This document shows positions 15,779 through 21,892 of a stretch of DNA of 33,611 bases, in pieces. The position numbers and the translations under genes were made by a program. This DNA is from an uncultured Bacilli bacterium (lineage in GTDB: Bacteria; Bacillota_I; Bacilli_A; RF39; UBA660), in NCBI GenBank assembly GCA_947591455.1, contig CANQDC010000007.1:1-33611 (forward strand), written 5' to 3'. The notes beneath the pieces are model-generated. The model made no database searches. It worked only from the letters and a program-made list of their open reading frames with translations, and was not told where the DNA came from. The number at the start of each line of letters is the position of its first letter. The first letter of the stretch is position 1.

Positions 15779-16147
15779 TTAAGCTAATTCTACTTCAGCT
15801 CCAGCTTCTTCAAGTTGTGCTTTAATTTGTTCAGCTTCATCAGCAGGAATGTTTTCTTTAACATTTCCACCATTATCAGCTAATCCTTTTGCTTCAACTA
15901 ATCCTAACCCTGTAACTTCTTTTAAGATTTTAATAACTGCAATTTTATTTCCACCAGCACTCTTAAGAACTACAGTTTTAGTTGAAGATCCAGCATCTTC
16001 TTCTGCTCCAGCAGGTGCAGCAGCTACAGCTACAGCACTAGGATCTACTCCAAACTCTTCTTTCATTGCATCAACTAATTCTTTAACTTCAAGAATAGTC
16101 ATTTCTTTTAAAGCACTAATAAATTCATCTTTTGTTAATTTAGCCAT
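15779..16147 (-). CDS. rplL: 50S ribosomal protein L7/L12
   Basis: L7/L12 forms the flexible stalk that recruits translation GTPases, including the EF-G at the start of this window. The 122-residue product has the N-terminal dimerisation helices, an Ala-rich hinge (AVAVAAAPAGA) and the C-terminal domain with VLKSAGGNKIAVIKILKE and TGLGLVEAKGL. It follows rplJ after 19 bases with GGAGG upstream. Confidence 0.97.
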   Translation of the reverse strand: MAKLTKDEFISALKEMTILEVKELVDAMKEEFGVDPSAVAVAAAPAGAEEDAGSSTKTVVLKSAGGNKIAVIKILKEVTGLGLVEAKGLADNGGNVKENIPADEAEQIKAQLEEAGAEVELA

Positions 16148-16166
16148 ATTATATTCCTCCTATTTT

Positions 16167-16661
16167 TTATTTTTCTTCTAATTGTTCAGCATATAAGTTC
16201 AAACCTATTGCTAAATCACGTACATATTGAATCATACCACCAGCAAGCATTGTAAGTAAGCCTTCTCTTGATGGGATACTTGCATATTCACGAATAACAT
16301 CAATATCTGCTACATCTCCAGATATAATACCAACTCGAATATCAAGTTTATCATTTTGTTTTGCAAAGTCTGCAAGTACTTTAATAGGTTCAAGTAAATT
16401 TTTACCAAAAAGAATTGCATTTGGTCCTTCTAAAAATCCTTCTAAACTAAGATTTAGATCATCTAAAGCTCTTTTTAATAAAGTATTTTTATAAACCTTA
16501 ACTTCTGCTTCAACTTCTCTTAATTTGTTTCTCAAATCACTTAAATCAGCAACTGTTAAGCCTTGATATTGAAACAATATAACAGATTCACTATTCTTAA
16601 TTTTTTCAGAAATTTCAGCAACAATTTCTTTCTTTTGATTAAGAGCATTTTGACTTGCCAT
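16167..16661 (-). CDS. rplJ: 50S ribosomal protein L10
   Basis: L10 anchors the L7/L12 dimers to 23S rRNA. The 164-residue product has the rRNA-binding N-terminal domain (QYQGLTVADLSDLRNKLRE, then VYKNTLLKRAL) and a C-terminal helix (IQYVRDLAIGLNLYAEQLEEK) that binds L7/L12. An L10 leader and attenuator lie directly upstream, so it is likely autoregulated by the L10-L7/L12 complex. AAGGAGG precedes the ATG. Confidence 0.97.
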   Translation of the reverse strand: MASQNALNQKKEIVAEISEKIKNSESVILFQYQGLTVADLSDLRNKLREVEAEVKVYKNTLLKRALDDLNLSLEGFLEGPNAILFGKNLLEPIKVLADFAKQNDKLDIRVGIISGDVADIDVIREYASIPSREGLLTMLAGGMIQYVRDLAIGLNLYAEQLEEK

Positions 16662-16683
16662 AAAAATCCTCCTTTTCTTTTAT

Positions 16684-16794
16684 TCAATAGAAAAGCTCTT
16701 TTTATGGGAAAAAGAGCCTAAAAAATAAGTTTCTGTTTCCCTCGGTAGGATAATTAAGATTTCTCCCCTACTGTCTTTGGTTCGCTTTTCTATT
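16684..16794 (-). ncRNA. L10 leader of rplJ-rplL
   Basis: The leader RNA contains the L10-leader core: AAGACAGTAGGGG, then CCTACCGAGGGAAACAG further on (minus strand). The GTAGG/CCTAC arms pair and the conserved GAGGGAAA follows. L10 with L7/L12 binds such leaders to reduce its own synthesis. A terminator hairpin follows at 16717-16691. The first bases of the transcript (AATAGAAAAGC, 16794-16784) are perfectly complementary to the 11 bases at 16686-16696, which overlap the terminator's 3' arm and T run, so two exclusive folds are possible. Confidence 0.85.
16691..16717 (-). terminator. Attenuator terminator in the L10 leader
   Basis: The minus strand has GCTCTTTTT, loop CCCAT, AAAAAGAGC and TTTTCT. 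It lies between the L10-binding core and rplJ and is the likely attenuation point. Confidence 0.8.
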
Positions 16795-16798
16795 ACGT

Positions 16799-16827
16799 AT
16801 TATATTAAATTAAGAATTAAATGTCAA
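16799..16827 (-). promoter_or_regulatory. Consensus promoter of rplJ-rplL
   Basis: The minus strand has a perfect TTGACA (16827-16822), a 17-base spacer and a perfect TATAAT (16804-16799). The -35 box lies in the last codons of rplA. Transcription should begin around 16792, at the start of the leader. Confidence 0.85.
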
Positions 16828-17515
16828 AAGAATTTTTATCAATTTTAATTCCAGGTCCCATTGTAGATGATATTGTAATGGAATTAATAAATTTTCCTTT
16901 AACACTGGCAGGTTTTAATTTAGAAATTGTAGATACTATATATTCTATATTTTCTTGTAATTTATTATCATCAAATGATACTTTTCCAATTACACTGTGA
17001 ATATTTCCATATGTATCTGTTTTATAACTTACCATACCTTTTTTAACATCTTCAATAGCTGCCGTAACATTATTCGTTACCGTATTTGTTTTGGGATTAG
17101 GCATTAAACCTTTAGGTCCTAATATCTTACCAATTTTACCAAGTTCAGGCATCATTTCTGGAGTAGCAATAATGACATCAAAATCAAACCAATTTTCTTT
17201 TTGAATTTTTTCAATCATATCTTTTTCTCCAACAAAATCAGCTCCAGCATTTTTTGCCGCTTCCGCTTGAGCACCTTTAGCGATTACTAAAATCTTTTTC
17301 GTTTTACCAGTACCATTTGGAAGTACAAAAGAACCACGTAATTGTTGGTCAGCTTTTTTAGGATCAACATTTAAATTCATAGCTACATCTATTGTACTAT
17401 CAAATTTAGTAATAGAAGTTTCTTTTGCTAGCTTAATTGCTTCTGAAATAGAATACTCTTTATTTTTCTCTATTTTTTTTGCAGCTTCCACATATTTTTT
17501 CCCAAACTTCTTCAT
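16817..17515 (-). CDS. rplA: 50S ribosomal protein L1
   Basis: L1 forms the mobile stalk near the E site and represses translation of rplK-rplA through an mRNA site. The 232-residue product has the usual two-domain layout. Signature segments are NPKKADQQLRGSFVLPNGTGK-like text, FDVIIATPEMMPELGKIGKILGPKGLMPNPKTNT and a C-terminal TISSTMGPGIKID. It follows rplK after 58 bases with GGAGG. Its last codons overlap the rplJ promoter. Confidence 0.97.
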   Translation of the reverse strand: MKKFGKKYVEAAKKIEKNKEYSISEAIKLAKETSITKFDSTIDVAMNLNVDPKKADQQLRGSFVLPNGTGKTKKILVIAKGAQAEAAKNAGADFVGEKDMIEKIQKENWFDFDVIIATPEMMPELGKIGKILGPKGLMPNPKTNTVTNNVTAAIEDVKKGMVSYKTDTYGNIHSVIGKVSFDDNKLQENIEYIVSTISKLKPASVKGKFINSITISSTMGPGIKIDKNSFDI

Positions 17516-17573
17516 TTATTTTCCTCCTAACTGTGGTTTATTAGCGGATTTGTTCATTATTTATATTTATAAA

Positions 17574-18167
17574 TTATTCTTCTTCTGTTGTTTCTTCATC
17601 AGAACTTACAGGAACTTCTACATTACCATTAGCAAGTTCTTTCGCTTCTTCTTCCATTTCTGCTAACTCTTCATCACGTTTAGCCATTTCTGCTTCGTGA
17701 GCAGCAGCTTCTTTAGCTTGAGCCTCAAGTTCAGCATCATTGACACCTTTAACTGCAATACCCATATTTCTTGCTGTTCCTTCGATAATATTCATTGCTG
17801 CTTCTACATCATAAGCATTTAAATCTGGTAATTTAGTTTCAGCGATTTGTCTAAGATCCTCTTTAGTAATCGTAGCAACAATTTCATTGGCTCCTTTTTT
17901 ACTTCCTTTTTGAATCTTAGCTGCTTTCTTTAATAAGAATCCAGCAGGGGCAGTTTTTATAACAAAATCAAAGCTTCGATCATCATAAACTGAGATTTCT
18001 ACTGGAAGAATATCTCCCATTTTATCTCTAGTTGCTTCATTAAATTTACTACAGAAATCTTGAATATTAATTCCTGCAGGTCCTAAACATGTTCCAACTG
18101 GTGGAGCAGGTGTCGCTTTACCAGCTTCAATTTGTAATTTAATTTTCTTAACGACTTCTTTAGCCAC
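17574..18167 (-). CDS. rplK: 50S ribosomal protein L11 with acidic C-terminal extension
   Basis: L11 forms the GTPase-associated centre with the 23S rRNA loop near the stalk base. The core is clear: [24 protein letters not shown], then [13 protein letters not shown] and [13 protein letters not shown]. The start is a GTG at 18167 with GGAGGTG six bases upstream; the longer ATG frame has no family similarity. The product is 197 residues against about 141 for typical L11. The extra roughly 55 residues are highly charged, first an Ala/Glu/Lys helix ([20 protein letters not shown]), then an acidic tail ending [10 protein letters not shown]. There is no stop or frameshift at the usual end. Confidence 0.95.
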   Translation of the reverse strand: MAKEVVKKIKLQIEAGKATPAPPVGTCLGPAGINIQDFCSKFNEATRDKMGDILPVEISVYDDRSFDFVIKTAPAGFLLKKAAKIQKGSKKGANEIVATITKEDLRQIAETKLPDLNAYDVEAAMNIIEGTARNMGIAVKGVNDAELEAQAKEAAAHEAEMAKRDEELAEMEEEAKELANGNVEVPVSSDEETTEEE

Positions 18168-18199
18168 GAAAAACACCTCCATTAAAAATATTTTCGCGT

Positions 18200-18237
18200 A
18201 AGTGGTATTGGGCAAATCCGCATTCCCTCCCACTCAT
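18200..18237 (-). promoter_or_regulatory. Probable L1-binding leader site upstream of rplK
   Basis: In the rplK leader, the minus strand reads GAGTGGGAGGG, 12 bases, then CCCAATACCAC. It folds as a GTGG/CCAC stem and a GGG/CCC stem separated by an asymmetric internal loop (GA opposite AATA). This resembles the L1 site known in rplK mRNA leaders and 23S rRNA. It is placed about 35 bases before the rplK start, where L1 feedback would act. Confidence 0.5.
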
Positions 18238-18276
18238 CAATACAACTCACATAAATATATGCAATTTGCACCTAAG

Positions 18277-18305
18277 ATAATAGCACAAAATTCATAAGAT
18301 TACAA
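18277..18305 (-). promoter_or_regulatory. Promoter of rplK-rplA
   Basis: The minus strand has TTGTAA (18305-18300), a 17-base spacer and an extended -10, TGCTATTAT (the TATTAT at 18282-18277). It lies after the nusG terminator and before the leader site. Confidence 0.65.
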
Positions 18306-18327
18306 CTTTTTTCTCTTTATTATGCAT

Positions 18328-18364
18328 AAAAAAATGCAGACCTCAAGTTTCTTATAGGTCTACA
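18328..18364 (-). terminator. Terminator after nusG
   Basis: A 9-bp stem (TGTAGACCT/AGGTCTGCA, one G-U pair) with a 12-base loop is followed by TTTTTTT on the minus strand. It separates secE-nusG from rplK-rplA. Confidence 0.8.
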
Positions 18365-18406
18365 TCTTTTATATTCGTTTAAAAACAGCTTTTTTTAAAT
18401 TGAGTT

Positions 18407-18937
18407 TTATTTACTAACTTGGAATAATTCAACTTCTACAGGAGTTTCTTGTCCAAATAAATCAATTAAAACAACTAATCGATTGTTTTCAAGATCAATA
18501 GTATCCACCGTACCGATCATACCTTTAAATGGTCCATCAATAACATTTACTTTTTCTCCCACTTTAAGTTCTGATTGGGCATCAACACGAGACATACCAA
18601 TATTAACCAGAATACGATCAATCTCTTGTGGAGGAAGTGGTGTCGGTTTGGCTCCTTTTCCTGATGATCCAATAAATCCAGTCACTCCAGGTGTATTACG
18701 AACGGCATACCATGCTTCATCACTCATAATCATTTCTACAAAAACATAACCAGGAAACATTTTTCTTGTTTTTTCTTTTTTTACTCCATCTTTTATTTCT
18801 ACTTCCGTCGTTTCTGGGATAATAACTCTAAATATATTATTTTGCATCCCCATAGATTCCGTACGAGCTTCTAACTTTTCTTTTACATTTGCTTCATGAC
18901 CAACATAAGTTGTAATTACATACCAAAGTTTATCCAT
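18407..18937 (-). CDS. nusG: Transcription termination/antitermination factor NusG
   Basis: NusG binds RNA polymerase to control pausing and links transcription to translation or Rho. The 176-residue product has the NGN domain (LWYVITTYVGHEANVKEKL, then FPGYVFVEMIMSDEAWYAVRNT and GVTGFIGS) and a C-terminal KOW domain (VGEKVNVIDGPFKGMIGTV). Its ATG overlaps the secE stop by one base (TAATG), so translation is coupled. Confidence 0.97.
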   Translation of the reverse strand: MDKLWYVITTYVGHEANVKEKLEARTESMGMQNNIFRVIIPETTEVEIKDGVKKEKTRKMFPGYVFVEMIMSDEAWYAVRNTPGVTGFIGSSGKGAKPTPLPPQEIDRILVNIGMSRVDAQSELKVGEKVNVIDGPFKGMIGTVDTIDLENNRLVVLIDLFGQETPVEVELFQVSK

Positions 18938-19176
18938 TAATTAAACACTCCTTTTACAATAGATAGAAGAACATCTAAAACTTGAAAAAATAACATAATG
19001 ACTATACAAAATACAATTGTAGCAATTGAATATTTAATAACATCTTTCCGACTTGGCCAAGTGACTTTTTTCATTTCTTTACGAACGCTTTTAAACAAGC
19101 CTTCTTTTTTCTTATCAACCTTTTTTTTCTTTACAACTTTCCCTTGTTTAGGACTCGTTTCTTTCTTTTTTTTCAT
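18937..19176 (-). CDS. secE: Preprotein translocase subunit SecE
   Basis: SecE clamps the SecY channel. The 79-residue product has a Lys-rich N-terminus, the conserved amphipathic FKSVRKEMKKVTWPSRKDVIKYS and one membrane span (IVFCIVIMLFFQVLDVLLSIV). The ATG at 19176 is chosen because GAGGAG lies eight bases upstream; the open frame runs eight codons further. The gene order secE-nusG-rplK-rplA is standard. No rpmG is seen between sigH and secE. Confidence 0.95.
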   Translation of the reverse strand: MKKKKETSPKQGKVVKKKKVDKKKEGLFKSVRKEMKKVTWPSRKDVIKYSIATIVFCIVIMLFFQVLDVLLSIVKGVFN

Positions 19177-19222
19177 CAATAAAACTCCTCTTTTTTCCAA
19201 AATAAAAACACTTCCGTGCTTG

Positions 19223-19259
19223 TTATGTTTAATTTAACATAAAGCCTAATAAAAATCAA
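19223..19259 (-). promoter_or_regulatory. Possible promoter with inverted repeat upstream of secE
   Basis: The minus strand has TTGATT (19259-19254), a 17-base spacer and TAAATT (19236-19231), a weak match. A 7-bp inverted repeat (TTATGTT/AACATAA, 19223-19242) overlaps the -10. The sequence is so AT-rich that chance is possible. secE may instead be read from the sigH unit. Confidence 0.3.
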
Positions 19260-19879
19260 GCATTTTCCCGTGTTTTCAAAATAACTTTTATTTTATTTTT
19301 AATCCTTTGCATAGCATTATCAATTTGTTTTGGACTTTTATTTAAAACTTTAGCTATTTCTATATAAGATAATCCAGAAATTAATAATTTATATACCTCA
19401 TATTCACTAGCAGATAATGATTTTTCTATAACATTTAATAATTCATCAAATTCTTCCTCTTTCGTTATATTTAGTAAAGGATCATTTTTTGACTCATCAC
19501 TAATAATATCTCGTAACGGAATTTCATATTGTTCATAAACATGATCCAAAGAAAGACTTTCCAAAAAAACTCTATTTTTTATTCTTCCCGCCTTTTTTAT
19601 CGTATTTTGAAGTCTTCGATCAACACAAAGGGAAATAAATGTAGCTAAGCTTGTTTTTTTATCTTCATTATATGATCGAATAGCATCGCTATACCCAACT
19701 AAAGCTTCTTGATATAAATCTTTATATTCAAAGCCATACTTCATAGCAGAAAAAGCATATTTTTTAATTACTATATCAATGATATATCGATATTTCATAA
19801 AAAGAATATCTTTAGCATCTTCATTTTCTTCACAGATTAACGAAAATAATTCACTATCACTACAATCATCATATTTCAT
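19256..19879 (-). CDS. sigH: Sigma-70 family factor, SigH-like
   Basis: This is an alternative RNA polymerase sigma factor. The 207-residue product has region 2 (YGFEYKDLYQEALVGYSDAIRSY, then FISLCVDRRLQNTIKKA) and region 4 with a helix-turn-helix (LSASEYEVYKLLISGLSYIEIAKVLNKSPKQIDNAMQRIK). Its size and its place between rlmB and secE match SigH (Spo0H) of Bacillus, which controls stationary-phase and competence genes; whether it does so here is unknown. GGGGG precedes the ATG, and rlmB ends 14 bases upstream. Confidence 0.88.
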   Translation of the reverse strand: MKYDDCSDSELFSLICEENEDAKDILFMKYRYIIDIVIKKYAFSAMKYGFEYKDLYQEALVGYSDAIRSYNEDKKTSLATFISLCVDRRLQNTIKKAGRIKNRVFLESLSLDHVYEQYEIPLRDIISDESKNDPLLNITKEEEFDELLNVIEKSLSASEYEVYKLLISGLSYIEIAKVLNKSPKQIDNAMQRIKNKIKVILKTRENA

Positions 19880-19893
19880 ATCTATTGTCCCCC

Positions 19894-20565
19894 TTACATC
19901 ATGGCAAAAATTAATATTCCGGCGGCAACACTGGCATTTAAACTATTAATACTCCCATTCATAGGAATAGAAACTTTCACATCCGTTAAATTTTCAATAA
20001 CTTTACTAATTCCTTTTCCTTCATTCCCGATAACCAAGATTTTTTTCCCGGAAAAGTCGACTGTTCTATAATCTTCTCCATTCATAAATGCCGAATAAAC
20101 AAAATAATTTTGTTTTTGTAACTTTTTTAAAGACTCCGCTAAATTAACAACTTGTACGATTTTTACTCGATCAAGAGCTCCACAACTCGTTTTCATTACA
20201 ATATCATTAATATGAACACTTCGATCCTTAGGAATCAATATCGTTCTTACCCCCGCCGCTTCACACGTACGAATAATCGCTCCAAAATTATGAACATCTT
20301 CTAAATGATCCAAAGCAACAAGAAAATCTTCCTCTTGAATATCATTCATAGAATAATAAGTATACTCATCAATATCCACAACTATTCCCTGATGATTTCC
20401 AACGACCATTTTATCAAGTTGATTTTTAGAACATAACAAATAATGCAAAGCATGTTTTTTTAAATAATCAAATACAGTTTGATCATGTAAATTTTCATAA
20501 ATATAAACCTTACGAATTTTTTTTACTTGTATATCTTTTAAAATATTTTTCCCATAAACTAAAAT
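19894..20565 (-). CDS. rlmB: 23S rRNA 2'-O-methyltransferase RlmB (TrmH/SpoU), AUU start likely
   Basis: This SpoU-class enzyme methylates a 23S rRNA ribose using SAM. The catalytic domain has the knotted-fold motifs LEDVHNFGAIIRTCEAAG, LVIGNEGKGIS and the C-terminal SIPMNGSINSLNASVAAGILIF. The first usual start codon in frame (TTG at 20448) has no Shine-Dalgarno and cuts the N-terminal substrate-binding domain in half. Upstream, the frame stays open and reads LVYGKNILKDI, the normal start of this family (VYGKN). The only well-placed start is ATT at 20565-20563, with AGGAGG exactly seven bases before it; no ATG, GTG or TTG occurs between the in-frame stop at 20583 and 20448. From ATT the product is about 223 residues, close to the usual length. 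Confidence 0.88.
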   Translation of the reverse strand: MLVYGKNILKDIQVKKIRKVYIYENLHDQTVFDYLKKHALHYLLCSKNQLDKMVVGNHQGIVVDIDEYTYYSMNDIQEEDFLVALDHLEDVHNFGAIIRTCEAAGVRTILIPKDRSVHINDIVMKTSCGALDRVKIVQVVNLAESLKKLQKQNYFVYSAFMNGEDYRTVDFSGKKILVIGNEGKGISKVIENLTDVKVSIPMNGSINSLNASVAAGILIFAMM

Positions 20566-20600
20566 AAAAATCCCTCCTATTTAGGCCATTATATCATAAA

Positions 20601-20876
20601 TTATTTGCCTATTTTTAATTTATATTTGACGTTACTAGGATTATTTTTAGCTTTTGTATTCATAATTGCTTGATTTTGATAACCTAATAATCTTTTCTTC
20701 TGTAAAAGATACTTTTTTCTTAATTTTTTATTTTCTTCTACGGTATTTACATTTGTATTTAAATAGAAAGCCTCTTCTCTTAAATAAGGAGATACAAAAT
20801 ACATATTCAATATACATGTAGCCAAAGTTACAGTAGAAATAGCCTTTCTCTTTGCTTTAATAATACTTTTTTTCAT
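20601..20876 (-). CDS. Small basic membrane-associated protein
   Basis: The family is unknown. The 91-residue, Lys-rich product has a hydrophobic stretch at about residues 14-30 (STVTLATCILNMYFV) and then a charged helical region (EENKKLRKKYLLQKKRLLGY) that could be a short coiled coil. The layout resembles small FtsL/DivIC-like proteins only in outline; I would not assign it. AGGAG precedes the ATG. It lies 35 bases upstream of the rlmB start and is probably cotranscribed with it. A -10-like TATACT lies near 20900. Confidence 0.6.
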   Translation of the reverse strand: MKKSIIKAKRKAISTVTLATCILNMYFVSPYLREEAFYLNTNVNTVEENKKLRKKYLLQKKRLLGYQNQAIMNTKAKNNPSNVKYKLKIGK

Positions 20877-20920
20877 TATTTTTGCTCCTAACTACTACTA
20901 GTATACAACGAATCCAAAAA

Positions 20921-20948
20921 TAAAAAAAGAGAGCAATCCTCTCTTTTT
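20921..20948. terminator. Bidirectional-looking terminator after yihY
   Basis: A 10-bp stem (AAAAAGAGAG/CTCTCTTTTT) with a 5-base loop is followed by a long T run on the minus strand. It lies about 100 bases downstream of the YihY gene and ends that operon. Confidence 0.75.
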
Positions 20949-21046
20949 AGACATTATTTTTTAATATCTTTTAATACCTTAAATATTAATTTGATATCAA
21001 AATAGAAAACTGTACTAAATAATGCCTGTGTACATAATTATAGTAT

Positions 21047-21892
21047 TTACTTTATATTTAATTTCATAGAACCTGTTTTTTCCAATTTGACAATTTCTTG
21101 CTTTTTATTTAAAGCCATGCCTATAACAAAGATTATAGCTAGAAAATAAATCCACAACATTAACATAACAATATTGGCAAGAGCCCCATAAAATAAAGCA
21201 TAATTGGCAAAATTATTAATATAATAAGAATACATTCCTGTAACAATAACCCACATAATAGTAGTAAAAATTGCACCATAATTTACATTGGCTGAAAAAA
21301 CTTTACGATCAGGGGCCATTGTATATAATATTTTAATAAAACAAAAAATAATAAACCAAGTTACAGGTCCTTTTATAAGATGAAAAGTAAATAGCATTGT
21401 TTGCGTAACCTGTGAATTTAGATTAACCGATTCTATAATTTGAAGAATGGTTTGGCCAAATACAGGAATTATTAGGATAAACAAAAATAATAATACAATA
21501 ATAAATGTCATAATCACTGCTTTTATTCTTCTTTTAATAAAATCAGATTGAGAGATACCATAAATTGTATTTGAAGTAACTATAATAGATCTAGCACCAT
21601 TACTAGCAACACAAAATCCAATAAACAAAGTTAAAAAGAAAGAAAAATTAACATTTGGTTCAGTTACCGTCGGAATTAATAAATCTGCTATTTCAGAGCT
21701 AAAAGCTTTTTCAATAAATTCCGTAAGCGAATTCAAAGATAAATGCATAAAACTTGCTCCATAAGCAATTAAAGTAACAATAGGAACAATAGATAAAACG
21801 AAAAAAAAGGCTAATTGACCAGGTAAAACAACCATTTCTGGTCTCCGAATCACACTAGTTACATTAGCAAAAAAATCTTTCAATCTACTCAT
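21047..21892 (-). CDS. YihY/BrkB family membrane protein
   Basis: This is an inner-membrane protein of the YihY (formerly 'ribonuclease BN') family, function unsettled. The 281-residue product has about six spans and the family motifs GQLAFFFVLSIVPI near the N-terminus, FSANVNYGAIFTTIMWVI, and FYGALANIVMLMLWIYFLAIIFVIGMALN. Its ATG follows directly after the stop of the GGDEF gene, with GAGGT inside that gene's end, so translation is coupled. It is the last gene of a three-gene membrane operon. Confidence 0.9.
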   Translation of the reverse strand: MSRLKDFFANVTSVIRRPEMVVLPGQLAFFFVLSIVPIVTLIAYGASFMHLSLNSLTEFIEKAFSSEIADLLIPTVTEPNVNFSFFLTLFIGFCVASNGARSIIVTSNTIYGISQSDFIKRRIKAVIMTFIIVLLFLFILIIPVFGQTILQIIESVNLNSQVTQTMLFTFHLIKGPVTWFIIFCFIKILYTMAPDRKVFSANVNYGAIFTTIMWVIVTGMYSYYINNFANYALFYGALANIVMLMLWIYFLAIIFVIGMALNKKQEIVKLEKTGSMKLNIK

